Shown in pieces: positions 45,819 through 54,621 of a stretch of DNA of 64,000 nt; positions within the stretch are counted from its first letter, which is position 1; every line of letters begins with the position of its first letter. Below the pieces are notes generated by a model that had not been told where the DNA came from, did no database searches, and saw only the letters and a list, made by a program, of their open reading frames with translations. The position numbers were made by a program, and so were the translations under genes. The stretch is from positions 1,674,001 through 1,738,000 of the forward strand of contig NZ_CP106951.1 in NCBI RefSeq assembly GCF_030419005.1. Direction: 5' to 3'. Source of the stretch: Eleftheria terrae (GTDB taxonomy: Bacteria; Pseudomonadota; Gammaproteobacteria; Burkholderiales; Burkholderiaceae_C).

Positions 45819-45838
45819 AAGCCGCCGCCCCGCCGCCC

Positions 45839-48800
45839 ATGTCCGGCTCGCCCTGGCCCAGCGCCGAGCAGGCCCGACTGCTGCAGGAAGGCGCCTGCAA
45901 CTGCCCCGCGCTGGCCTCCTTCTGGATGGGCGGCTTCGAAGGGGCTGACCACCGCAATGGCCGCGGCGAGCCGCTGGACATGGTCCGCAGCACGGGCCAC
46001 CTGCAACGGCTGGAGGCCGACTACGCCAGCCTGGCCCGCTGGGGCCTGCGCGGCGCGCGGGAGAGCATCGGCTGGCGCCTGTCGGAGGGCGCCGGTGGCC
46101 GCATCGACCTGGCACGCACCCAGCGGGTGGCGGAGGCGGCTCGCCGCCACGGTGTCCAGCCCCTGTGGACCCTCATGCACTACGGCATGCCGGCCGACGT
46201 CGACATCTTCGACGACCGCTTCATCGCCCGGTTCGTTCGCTTTGCCGAGGCGGTGGCGCGCACGCTGAAGCCGCTGTCCGAGCTGCCCCCGATCTACACA
46301 CCGATCAACGAGATCAGCTTCCTGGCCTGGGCCGTCAGCGAGACGTCGATGATGGCTCCCTACCTGAACGGAGACGCCGCCCGGGCCGACAGCACCCGGG
46401 CCAGCGGCTACGCCGTCAAGCGCCGCCTGGTGCGGGCCGCCCTGGAGGCGATGCAGGCCATGCGAGCCATCGATGGGCGTGCCCGCTTCATGCATGTCGA
46501 GCCGGTGCTGCACGTGGTGGCGCCGGCGGACCGGCCGGACCTGCAGGGCCTGGCGGCGGAGGTGCGCGGCTACCAGTGGCAAACCTGGGACCTGTTGGCC
46601 GGCCGGATGGAGCCGGAGCTGGGCGGCCACGAGGCGGCGCTCGACCTGCTGGGCCTGAACCACTATCACAACGGACAGTGGGAGGTCGGCACCGAGCGTC
46701 GCCTGCACTGGCACTTGCGTGACCCACGTCGTCTGCCCTTCGGCTCGCTGGTGCGCGAGACCTGGGAACGCTACCGCCATCCGATGATCGTGGCAGAAAC
46801 GAGTCATGTCGGTGTCGGGCGCGGCCAGTGGCTGCATGAGATGGCCACCGAGGCGGCCCGTGTGCGCGCCGCCGGCATCCCGCTCGAAGGGCTGTGCCTC
46901 TATCCAATCGTCGACCGCCACGACTGGGACGACCCCACCCATTGGCACAACAGCGGCCTGTGGGACGCCGCGCCGCCGGACACCCCCCTGCCGGCCGGCT
47001 GTGCACCGGGGCGCGTGCTCAACCGGCCCTATGCCCGTGTACTCAGACGCTGGCAACGCCAGCTGCCAGCCTGCACCACCGAAGGAAGCCCCAAGATGTC
47101 TCGACCCTGCCTGCTCGTCTTCTCGCACCTGCGCTGGGACTTCGTCTACCAGCGCCCGCAGCACCTGCTGTCGCGACTCGCACAGCAGTACCGCGTGCTG
47201 GTCGTCGAGGAGCCGGTGCACGATGCCGGGCTGCCGCACCTGGAATGTTTCCGCCCCTGCGAGGGGGTGGAGGTGCTGCGGCCGCACACGCCGGTGGAGG
47301 CCGCCGGCTTCCATGACGACCAGCTGCCAGTGCTCAAGCCCCTGGTGCAGCGGCACATCGAGGCCCATGGCATCGACAACTACCTGGTGTGGTTCTACAC
47401 GCCGATGGCGCTGCCGCTGCTCACCGGCCTGCAGCCGCGAGCGGTGATCTACGACTGCATGGACGAGTTGTCGGCCTTCAAGTACGCGCCGCGGCAGATG
47501 CGCCAGCGCGAATCGGCCCTGATGAAGACCGCCGACCTGGTCTTCACCGGCGGCCCCAGCCTGTATGAGGCCAAGCGCGAGCAGCATCCGCAGGTGCACT
47601 GTTTCCCGAGTGCGGTCGATGCACAGCATTTCGCACCCGGCTCCGCGCTGGCCGATCCGGCACATGCGGCGGCCGCCGAGCAGTTGCAATCGCACCTCCC
47701 CTCGCCCCGGCTCGGCTTCTTCGGCGTGATCGATGAGCGACTCGACGTGGAACTGGTGGCAGCCCTGGCCGATGCCCGGCCGGACTGGCAGCTGGTGATG
47801 GTCGGCCCGGTGGTGAAGATCGACCCTGCGCACCTGCCTCGCCGCGCCAACATCCACTGGCTGGGGCAGCAGTCGTACGCCCGGCTGCCGGCGCTGGTGG
47901 CCGGTTGGGACGTCTGCCTGCTGCCCTTCGCGCTCAACGAGTCGACGCGCTTCATCAGCCCGACCAAGACGCTCGAGTACATGGCGGCGGAAAAGCCGGT
48001 GGTCAGCACGCCAATCCACGACGTGGTCAGCCTGTACGGCGACGTGGTGCGCGTCGGTGCCGACCGACAGGCCTTCATCGACGCCTGCGTCGCCGCACTC
48101 GGCGAAACGCCGGCGCAACGCCAGGAGCGGGTGGTCGCGATGTCGGCCGTGGTGGCCCGGCTTTCGTGGGACAGCACCGCAAAGTCCATCGGCCGGCTCA
48201 TCGCCGACGCCCTGCAGCGGCGCACGGTGGCGACCGCCGGCCAACCGGCCGCAACAGCGGCCGCCTCCCTGCCGACCCCTGCCGTGCCGCTCGCCCCGGG
48301 CTCCGCCGCGGCAGCGAGCGCCGCGACCCCCGCGGTGCGTGCGGTGCGCCATGTGGTGATCGGCGCCGGGCCGACCGGCCTGGCGGCCGCCTACCACCTG
48401 GGTGGCGACACGCTGCTCGTCGAGCGCGAGGCCCGCGTTGGCGGCGGCTGCCGGTCCACCGAGGAAAACGGCTTCACCTTTGGCAACGCCGGGCATGTGA
48501 TGTTTTCCGAAGACCCGGAGGTGCATGCGCTCTACAGCAAGCTGCTGGGCGACAACCTGCACTGGCAGACCGTCCGGGCGGCGGTGCACCGCGATGGCTG
48601 CCTGGCGCCCTTCCCGCTGGCCGGTGCACACCACGGCCTGCCGCCGGACGTATTGAAGGAGCAGCGCCGCCCGAGCGCCAGCACTCGCTTCGGCTATCCG
48701 CTGCGCGGTGGCTTCCAGGCCTTGATGGAGGCCTTCCTGCCTCACCTGCAAGCGCAGCTCTCGCTGAATACGCGGGTGGTCCATGTGTCGCCTTCACAAC

Positions 48801-49441
48801 GCACGCTGCGGCTGGACGACGGCCGGACCCTGCAGTACGAAACCCTGGTCAGCACCATGCCGCTGCCACAACTGGTGGCCGCGTGCGGCAATGAAGCACC
48901 GCCCGAGGTGCAGGCGGCCGCCCGCGGGCTGCGCCATCTGTCGGTGCGCTGCATCAACCTGGGCGTGGACCGGGCGGCCCTGACCGACCAGCACTGGATC
49001 TACTACCCCGAAGGCACCGTCTTCGACCGCGTCTTCGCGCAGGGCAACGCCAGCCCGCATTGCAGCCCGCCGGGCGGCTTCGGCCTGACCTGCGAGATCG
49101 GCTACGGCCCCGGCCGCCCCTTGCCTTGCGACGGCCCGGCGTTGCTGGAGCGGGTGGTGGCCGACTGCCGTCGTGTCGGCCTGCTGCGGGAGGACGATCG
49201 CCTGCTCGCCAGCAGCCAGGTCGACCTGCCGGGCGCCTGGCTGGTGCACGATGCCGCACAGGCAGGCCAGCTCGCGCTGGTGCGCCAGTGGCTGGGCCAG
49301 TTCGGCATCGTGCTGGCCGGACGCTACGGCGAATGGGCCCACGACCATGCGGAACATGCCTTCGTGGCCGGCCGCCGGGCGGCCCAGCAGGCCCTGGCGC
49401 GCAGCGGCGCAGCGGCACAGACCATCGCCAAGGCGGGGTGA
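45839..49441 (+). CDS. Trimodular fusion: GH1-like glycosidase, GT-B glycosyltransferase, FAD-dependent oxidoreductase/mutase
   Basis: A 1200-residue single open frame. Residues about 1-410 resemble a glycoside hydrolase family 1 enzyme, with the acid/base in TPINE (E158) and a candidate nucleophile in VAETSHVG (E320). Residues about 420-790 form a GT-B glycosyltransferase, with WDFVYQRPQHLL at the start and ESTRFISPTKTLEYMA near the donor site. A Pro/Ala linker (797-835) leads to an FAD Rossmann domain, VVIGAGPTGLAAAYHLGG (839-856), in the UDP-galactopyranose mutase/amine-oxidase style. An internal ATG at 47096 with GGAAG upstream could start a separate GT-FAD polypeptide. The modules point to synthesis and trimming of an unknown glycoside or glycan. 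Confidence 0.78.
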   Translation: MSGSPWPSAEQARLLQEGACNCPALASFWMGGFEGADHRNGRGEPLDMVRSTGHLQRLEADYASLARWGLRGARESIGWRLSEGAGGRIDLARTQRVAEAARRHGVQPLWTLMHYGMPADVDIFDDRFIARFVRFAEAVARTLKPLSELPPIYTPINEISFLAWAVSETSMMAPYLNGDAARADSTRASGYAVKRRLVRAALEAMQAMRAIDGRARFMHVEPVLHVVAPADRPDLQGLAAEVRGYQWQTWDLLAGRMEPELGGHEAALDLLGLNHYHNGQWEVGTERRLHWHLRDPRRLPFGSLVRETWERYRHPMIVAETSHVGVGRGQWLHEMATEAARVRAAGIPLEGLCLYPIVDRHDWDDPTHWHNSGLWDAAPPDTPLPAGCAPGRVLNRPYARVLRRWQRQLPACTTEGSPKMSRPCLLVFSHLRWDFVYQRPQHLLSRLAQQYRVLVVEEPVHDAGLPHLECFRPCEGVEVLRPHTPVEAAGFHDDQLPVLKPLVQRHIEAHGIDNYLVWFYTPMALPLLTGLQPRAVIYDCMDELSAFKYAPRQMRQRESALMKTADLVFTGGPSLYEAKREQHPQVHCFPSAVDAQHFAPGSALADPAHAAAAEQLQSHLPSPRLGFFGVIDERLDVELVAALADARPDWQLVMVGPVVKIDPAHLPRRANIHWLGQQSYARLPALVAGWDVCLLPFALNESTRFISPTKTLEYMAAEKPVVSTPIHDVVSLYGDVVRVGADRQAFIDACVAALGETPAQRQERVVAMSAVVARLSWDSTAKSIGRLIADALQRRTVATAGQPAATAAASLPTPAVPLAPGSAAAASAATPAVRAVRHVVIGAGPTGLAAAYHLGGDTLLVEREARVGGGCRSTEENGFTFGNAGHVMFSEDPEVHALYSKLLGDNLHWQTVRAAVHRDGCLAPFPLAGAHHGLPPDVLKEQRRPSASTRFGYPLRGGFQALMEAFLPHLQAQLSLNTRVVHVSPSQRTLRLDDGRTLQYETLVSTMPLPQLVAACGNEAPPEVQAAARGLRHLSVRCINLGVDRAALTDQHWIYYPEGTVFDRVFAQGNASPHCSPPGGFGLTCEIGYGPGRPLPCDGPALLERVVADCRRVGLLREDDRLLASSQVDLPGAWLVHDAAQAGQLALVRQWLGQFGIVLAGRYGEWAHDHAEHAFVAGRRAAQQALARSGAAAQTIAKAG

Positions 49442-49445
49442 GGCG

Positions 49446-50396
49446 ATGATCATCGATGCCCATGTGCACTGCACCGGCCAGGAGCGCAGCGGCGACGTGC
49501 TGCGATCGCTCGACGATGCCGGCATCGACATGGCGGTGTTGCTGGCCCCCTTCCTCAGCGAAGGCTATTCGCTGGAAGACCCCGAATCGCTGCGCCGCGG
49601 CAATGCGGGGTTGGCCCGGCTGGTGAAGGGCCACGAAGACCGGCTGATCGGCTTCGCGGTGCTCGATCCGCGCCGCGCCGACGCACCCGACGACCTGCAG
49701 CGCGCCTATGACCAGGGCCTGCGCGGCATCAAGATGGTGCCCGCCGGCTGGTATCCGTATGACGAGCAGGTGCAGCCGCTGTTCGCCAAGGCGCACGAGC
49801 TCAAGATGCCGCTGCTGTTCCACAGTGGCATCTTCATCGATGGCCGCTCGGGCCGCTTCTGCCGGCCAACCTTCTTCGAAGCGCTGCGCGACTACCCCGG
49901 ACTCAAGGTGGCGCTGGCCCACCTGGGCTGGCCCTGGACCGATGAAGCCATCGCCGTCGGCCTGATCGAGCTGATCCACGGCGTGGCGCCCGACCAGGTG
50001 ATGTTCCGCTTCGACATCTCCTTCGGACCGCCGCCGGTGTACCGGCGCGAGGTGCTGTCCAAGGCCCTCAGCGTGCTGGGCCCCGACCTGCTGCAGTTCG
50101 GTAGCGACTGCTTTCTGCCCTGCAGCGGCGCCCACATTGCCGAGCGCCGAGGCTGGGTGGAAGACCTGCTGGACGAGCTGGACGTCGACGCTCGCGGCCG
50201 CGAGCGCATCTGGAGCGGCACCGCTGCGGCCTGGCTGGGCCTTGACGCAGCGGATGCGGCACGCCGTGCCGCGCAGGCCCGCGAGCGTGCACCGGCAGAA
50301 GCCGCCACCCTGGGCGTGGCGACCCGCCGCCTGTTCACTTCCCTCCTTGGTGGGGACCAAGGCCGCCCGCCCGGCCTGGCCCCCGTGTGCTGCTGA
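49446..50396 (+). CDS. Amidohydrolase 2 family (ACMSD-like) hydrolase
   Basis: A 316-residue metal-dependent hydrolase/decarboxylase. The metal site is DAHVH (H6, H8), FHSG (H126), LAHLGW (H159) and FGSDC (D221). This is the PF04909 group, which includes ACMSD and decarboxylases of aromatic acids. The ATG at 49446 follows the fusion gene by four bases, so it is cotranscribed, and its C-terminus overlaps the next gene. Which substrate it acts on in the operon is unknown; a released aglycone or acid is possible. Confidence 0.82.
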   Translation: MIIDAHVHCTGQERSGDVLRSLDDAGIDMAVLLAPFLSEGYSLEDPESLRRGNAGLARLVKGHEDRLIGFAVLDPRRADAPDDLQRAYDQGLRGIKMVPAGWYPYDEQVQPLFAKAHELKMPLLFHSGIFIDGRSGRFCRPTFFEALRDYPGLKVALAHLGWPWTDEAIAVGLIELIHGVAPDQVMFRFDISFGPPPVYRREVLSKALSVLGPDLLQFGSDCFLPCSGAHIAERRGWVEDLLDELDVDARGRERIWSGTAAAWLGLDAADAARRAAQARERAPAEAATLGVATRRLFTSLLGGDQGRPPGLAPVCC

Positions 50397-50425
50397 TTGC
50401 AGCGTCCTCAGCCTCCCAGCGACCC

Positions 50426-51676
50426 ATGGCACCACTGCAAACCACTCCGCGGACCCATGTCCTGCAGATCGTCGGCAACGCGATCGTCGGCGGCATGGAG
50501 ACCTATGTGTCCCGCCTGATCGAGCGGCTGCCGCGGGAACGCTTCCGCGTCACCGTGCTGTGCCCCTGGGAGAGCTCGATCAGCGAGCAACTGCGCACCA
50601 CCGGCACCGAGGTGATGGTGGTGCCGATGCCGGACGACCCGCCGTGGGCATCGATCCAGACCACCAGCGCGCTGATCCGGGCGCACGGGGTCGACGTCAT
50701 CCAGGCGCACCTGCCCAATGCGCACCTGCTGGCCGCCGTGGCCGGCCACCTGACGCACACACCGGTGCTGGCCACCATCCACGGCCGGCAGCTGCAGGTG
50801 GCCGACCTGGAGGCGCACCGCCTGGCCGGCACCCATCTCAGCGTGGTCTGCAAGTACACCTACTACCACGCGCTGACCCTGGGCGTCGCTGCGCCGCAGC
50901 TGCACCTCATTGCCAATGGCGCCGACCTGCAGGTGTTCCGTCCGCGGCGGGTGCGCGACGGCGCACTGCGGCAGCGCTTCGGCATTGCGGCCGACGTGCC
51001 GCTGGTGGGCTTCGTCGGCCGCCTGTCCTGGGAGAAAGGACCCGAGAGCTTCTTGCGCGCCGCCTTGATCGCACACCGCCGCTGCCCGCAAGCGCGCTTC
51101 GTGCTCGTGGGCGACGGCCCGATGGCGCAGCAGTGCGCCAGCTTCATCGACAGCTTCGGCATGGGCGACTACACGCACCTGGCCGGGCTGCAGTCGGACA
51201 TGCCGGCGGTGTTTGCCGAGCTGGACCTGGTGGTCTCGACCTCGCACACCGAGGCCATGCCGCTGGCCCTGATGGAAGCCATGGCCAGTGGCCTGCCGGT
51301 GGTGGCGACCCGGGTGGGTGGCGTGCCGGACATGGTGCAGCACGGCCTCACCGGTGCGCTGGTGAGCCCGGGCGATTTCGACGGCGTCGGCGCCCAGATC
51401 GCGAAGCTGCTGGAAGCGCCGGACACCCGCGAAGCCATGGGCCGGCGGGCGCGCGAGCGCGCCGAGCAGCACTTCGACCTGGCAGAAGGGGTGGCCGCCA
51501 CCGGCGAATTGCTGGCCCGGCTGGCGCAGGCCAATCCGCAGCGCGCGCTGAGCAGCCGGCCGCTGGCGGAAGCGGCACCGGTGCCGGCGCCGGCACGCAG
51601 CGCCGCCAACGGCCATGCGGCCGCCGGCCATGCTGGCACCGGCCGGCGTGCGCCCCGCAAGCAGGTGGGCGTCTGA
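50426..51676 (+). CDS. GT4-family glycosyltransferase
   Basis: A 416-residue GT-B glycosyltransferase. Family 4 marks are GNAIVGGMETYV near the N-terminus (glycine-rich loop), GFVGRLSWEKGPESF and the donor-site E-x7-E in TSHTEAMPLALMEAMASGLPVVAT. It would transfer a sugar from a nucleotide donor to a growing chain or lipid. The last 60 residues are Ala/Pro-rich and low-complexity. Start is uncertain: ATG 50426, or GTG 50387, which would overlap the preceding gene. It is the last gene of the hemerythrin operon before a separate promoter. Confidence 0.84.
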   Translation: MAPLQTTPRTHVLQIVGNAIVGGMETYVSRLIERLPRERFRVTVLCPWESSISEQLRTTGTEVMVVPMPDDPPWASIQTTSALIRAHGVDVIQAHLPNAHLLAAVAGHLTHTPVLATIHGRQLQVADLEAHRLAGTHLSVVCKYTYYHALTLGVAAPQLHLIANGADLQVFRPRRVRDGALRQRFGIAADVPLVGFVGRLSWEKGPESFLRAALIAHRRCPQARFVLVGDGPMAQQCASFIDSFGMGDYTHLAGLQSDMPAVFAELDLVVSTSHTEAMPLALMEAMASGLPVVATRVGGVPDMVQHGLTGALVSPGDFDGVGAQIAKLLEAPDTREAMGRRARERAEQHFDLAEGVAATGELLARLAQANPQRALSSRPLAEAAPVPAPARSAANGHAAAGHAGTGRRAPRKQVGV

Positions 51677-51680
51677 GGAG

Positions 51681-51697
51681 CAGGCACGCTGGTTGCG
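51681..51697 (+). promoter_or_regulatory. Sigma-54 promoter of the BON lipoprotein gene
   Basis: CAGGCACGCTGGTTGCG: GGCACG, four bases, TTGC, correct spacing; the first T of the consensus is A and the last base is G. Expected start of transcription is near 51708, about 48 bases before the ATG at 51756. Confidence 0.7.
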
Positions 51698-51755
51698 TTC
51701 TCTCTGGCGTTCGCGGCACGGGCCGCAACGGTTTATCAACACCAAGGAGCCCCCT

Positions 51756-52076
51756 ATGAAGAAGCTTTTCGTCGCCAGCATGATCGCCACGGCAGGCCTG
51801 ATGGCCATGACCGGTTGCGCTGTCACCAGCGGTCAGAGTTCGGTCGGCGAGTACGTCGATGACGCCACCGTCGCCACCCGGGTGAAGACGAAGTTCGCCA
51901 CCGACCCAGGCGTGAGCGCCGCCCGCATCCAGGTGGAGGTGCAGGACGGCACGGTGCAGCTGGCCGGCTTTGCCACCAGCGAAGCCGAGCGCGCCAAGGC
52001 CGCCGAGCTCGCTCGTGAGGTCCCGGGGGCCAAGAGCGTGCGCAACAACATCATCGTGAAGCCGGCCGACAAGTAA
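51756..52076 (+). CDS. BON-domain lipoprotein
   Basis: A 106-residue exported lipoprotein: MKKLFVASMIATAGLMAMTG and a lipobox Cys at about 21. The rest is a single BON domain (DDATVATRVKTKFATDP to VRNNIIVKPADK), the OsmY/DolP type fold that binds phospholipids and supports envelope integrity under stress. CCAAGGAGC precedes the ATG. The gene has its own sigma-54 promoter and stands between the operon and the regulator gene. Confidence 0.88.
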   Translation: MKKLFVASMIATAGLMAMTGCAVTSGQSSVGEYVDDATVATRVKTKFATDPGVSAARIQVEVQDGTVQLAGFATSEAERAKAAELAREVPGAKSVRNNIIVKPADK

Positions 52077-52170
52077 GCCGCCCACGCACGGGGCCGGATC
52101 CGACCCGCCGCTGCGTCTGTAAATCGCACAGCAATTCCGACCGGCCCCCCTTTTCACCAGCCGACCTCGC

Positions 52171-53598
52171 ATGCCCCACGTCCTCATCGTCGACGATTCG
52201 CCTGATGAACTTGGGTGGATGAGCGAAGTGGCCCAAGCCGAAGGTTGCACCGTCGCCACCGCCGACTCGCTGCGTGCCGCGCGGGTCCAGCTGGTACGCC
52301 AGCAGCCGGAGGTGCTGCTCACCGACATCCAGCTGCCCGACGGCAACGGCTTGCAGCTGGTGCGCGAGCTCGAGGCGCCGGCGCAAACGGAAGTGGTGGC
52401 CATCACCGGCCACGCCTCGGTGGACAGCGTGGTGGAGGCCTTGCGCCTCGGCGCCACCGACTACCTCGTCAAGCCCATCGACATCGAGCGCTTGCGCGCC
52501 ATCCTGAAGCGCCAGCCCGAAGCGGCCGAACTGCGCCACGAAATCGGCGAGCTGCGTGGCGAGCTGCGCAAGGCCGGCCGCTTCGGCCTGCTGCTGGGCG
52601 CCTCGCCTGCGATGCAATCGCTCTATGACAAGCTGGCCCGTGTGGCCCCGACCTCGGCCACCGTGCTGCTGATCGGCGAGAGTGGCACCGGCAAGGAGCT
52701 GGCGGCGCGCACGCTGCACGACTTGAGCCGGCGCAAGCGCTGCCCCTTCCTCGCGGTGAACTGCGGCGCCATCTCTCCCCAGCTGATCGAAAGCGAGCTG
52801 TTCGGGCACGAGAAAGGCAGCTTCACCGGCGCGGACCGCCAGCACATCGGCTTCTTCGAACGTGCCAATGGCGGCACGCTGCTGCTCGACGAAGTGACGG
52901 AGATGCCGCTGGAGCTGCAGGTCAAGCTGCTGCGCGTGCTGGAGACCGGCAGCTTTGCCCGGGTCGGCACCACCCAGCTGATCTCGACGGACGTGCGCAT
53001 GGTGGCAGCGACCAACCGGCTGCCGGAGAAGGCGGTGGCCGAGGGCCGCTTCCGCGAGGATCTCTACCACCGCCTGAACGTCTTCCCGGTGGTGCTGCCG
53101 CCGCTGCGCGACCGCGGCACCGACATCGAGTTGCTGGCCCAGCACTTCCTGGACGAGCTGAACCGGCAGGAAGGCACCAGCAAGAGCTTCTCGCCGCAGG
53201 CCATCGCCCGGCTCTACGAGCACAGCTGGAGCGGCAATGTCCGCGAGCTGCGCAACCATGTGCAGCGGGCCTTCATCCTGTCGGATGACATCGTCGAGAC
53301 CGCCGATGCCGGCGATGCGCCGATGGACACTGGACCGGGCGACGTCATCAGCATCCGCATCGGCACCCCGCTCGACGAGGTGGAGCGCCGCGTCACCATG
53401 GCCACGCTGGAGCGCTGCGGCCAGGTCAAGCGCAAGACGGCCGAGGTGCTGGGCATCAGCCTGAAGACCCTCTACAACCGGCTCGAGGTCTATTCGATGA
53501 AGGACCAAACGCGCGAGGACGGCAACCCGCCGCTGCCGCGCCACCGTCCGCCCCCGCCGCGCAGCCGTGACGCGGGCGGCGGCACCCACAAGCACTGA
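52171..53598 (+). CDS. NtrC-family sigma-54-dependent response regulator
   Basis: A 475-residue activator. The receiver domain has the phospho-acceptor Asp52 (LLTDIQLP) and Lys101 (YLVKPID). The AAA+ domain has Walker A GESGTGKE (169-176), the sigma-54 contact loop GSFTGA (216-221, a GAFTGA variant) and Walker B TLLLDE. The C-terminus has a Fis-type helix-turn-helix (MATLERCGQVKRKTAEVLGI), then a Pro/Arg tail. It should activate sigma-54 promoters from an upstream site. No sensor kinase is next to it, and it lies 95 bases after the BON gene. I infer it controls the block with the local RpoN. Confidence 0.9.
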   Translation: MPHVLIVDDSPDELGWMSEVAQAEGCTVATADSLRAARVQLVRQQPEVLLTDIQLPDGNGLQLVRELEAPAQTEVVAITGHASVDSVVEALRLGATDYLVKPIDIERLRAILKRQPEAAELRHEIGELRGELRKAGRFGLLLGASPAMQSLYDKLARVAPTSATVLLIGESGTGKELAARTLHDLSRRKRCPFLAVNCGAISPQLIESELFGHEKGSFTGADRQHIGFFERANGGTLLLDEVTEMPLELQVKLLRVLETGSFARVGTTQLISTDVRMVAATNRLPEKAVAEGRFREDLYHRLNVFPVVLPPLRDRGTDIELLAQHFLDELNRQEGTSKSFSPQAIARLYEHSWSGNVRELRNHVQRAFILSDDIVETADAGDAPMDTGPGDVISIRIGTPLDEVERRVTMATLERCGQVKRKTAEVLGISLKTLYNRLEVYSMKDQTREDGNPPLPRHRPPPPRSRDAGGGTHKH

Positions 53599-53606
53599 GC
53601 CCGCCC

Positions 53607-54509
53607 TCAGTCGGCCGGCAGGCCCGGCGCGCGGCCGCGGGCGCCGTCGATGCACCAGGCCAGCGAGGCGCCGAGCAGGAGGATCTGTGAGGTGTAGTAG
53701 ACCCACAGCATCAGCACCACGAAGGAGCCAGCCGCGCCGTAGCTTGACGACACCCCCGTGCGGCCCAGGTAGAGCCCGATCAGGTGCTTGCCGATGGCAA
53801 ACAGCAAGGCACTCACCACGGAGCCGACCGCCACTGCATGCCACCCCGGCGGCGCCTCAGGCAGCCAGCGCAGCAAGGCCGCAAACCCGAAGGACAACAC
53901 CAGCGTCGAGACCGCCAGGTCGAGCGCCGCGATCAAGGCCGCCAGCGGCGGGAAGCGGGCGGACAGATAAGCGCCCACCGCCGCCAGCGCCGCACTGGCC
54001 AGCAGGGACACGATGGCCAGGAAGCCCACGCCCAGCACCAGCGCAAAGGCGATCAGCCGCGCCTTGAGAAAGGCCGACAGCCCGCTGGCCTGCTGCTGCA
54101 GCCGCCCCAGGCGGTTGAGCGCGCTGCGCAGCGCGATGAACACGCCGCTGGCGCCCAGCAGCAGCGCCGCCACGCTCAGCGTACCGGCCAGGCCGCTGCT
54201 GCTGCCGCGCCAGGACGAGGCAATCATGGCCTCGATGCTCTGGGCCGCGTCACGCCCGACGATGTCCTGGATCTGCTCGACGATCTGCCCGCGCGCCGCC
54301 TCGGCGCCGAACACCGCGCCGGCGATCGTGATGACGATCACCAGCAGCGGCGCCATCGCAAACATCGAATAGAAGGCGATCGACGCGCCGAGCTGCGGTC
54401 CCTGCTCGTCGAGCCAGACGTCCACCGCCTGGATCACCAGCGCCAGCGGCCCGCGCAGGGGACGCGGCACCCAGCCCCAGGCTCGCTGCTGCAAGGCATG
54501 TAGATCCAT
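53607..54509 (-). CDS. YihY/UPF0761 family inner-membrane protein
   Basis: A 300-residue polytopic membrane protein with about six hydrophobic segments. The family start GPQLGASIAFYSMFAMAPLLVIVI is clear, with GWHAVAVGSVVSALLFAIGKHLIGLYLG and the SSSYGAAGSFVVLMLWVYYTSQILL block. The family (formerly called ribonuclease BN) has no proven activity; RNase BN is a different gene. The ATG at 54509 is preferred to an upstream one. It converges on the regulator gene with eight bases between stops. Confidence 0.85.
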   Translation of the reverse strand: MDLHALQQRAWGWVPRPLRGPLALVIQAVDVWLDEQGPQLGASIAFYSMFAMAPLLVIVITIAGAVFGAEAARGQIVEQIQDIVGRDAAQSIEAMIASSWRGSSSGLAGTLSVAALLLGASGVFIALRSALNRLGRLQQQASGLSAFLKARLIAFALVLGVGFLAIVSLLASAALAAVGAYLSARFPPLAALIAALDLAVSTLVLSFGFAALLRWLPEAPPGWHAVAVGSVVSALLFAIGKHLIGLYLGRTGVSSSYGAAGSFVVLMLWVYYTSQILLLGASLAWCIDGARGRAPGLPAD

Positions 54510-54621
54510 GCCAGCAAGCGAAGGCAGGGAGCATGCCCGTGGTCGCGCCCGGCGCGGCTCCTGCCGCCCGAAGCGGGGCCGCCAAGACAGTGGCCCCAAG
54601 GTCAGGCGCGGCCGAAGGAGC

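Noticed and set aside
45404..48784. Long minus-strand frame opposite the hemerythrin and fusion genes
   Set aside because: Antisense composition artefact, without ribosome site or recognisable protein; both plus-strand genes have clear motifs.
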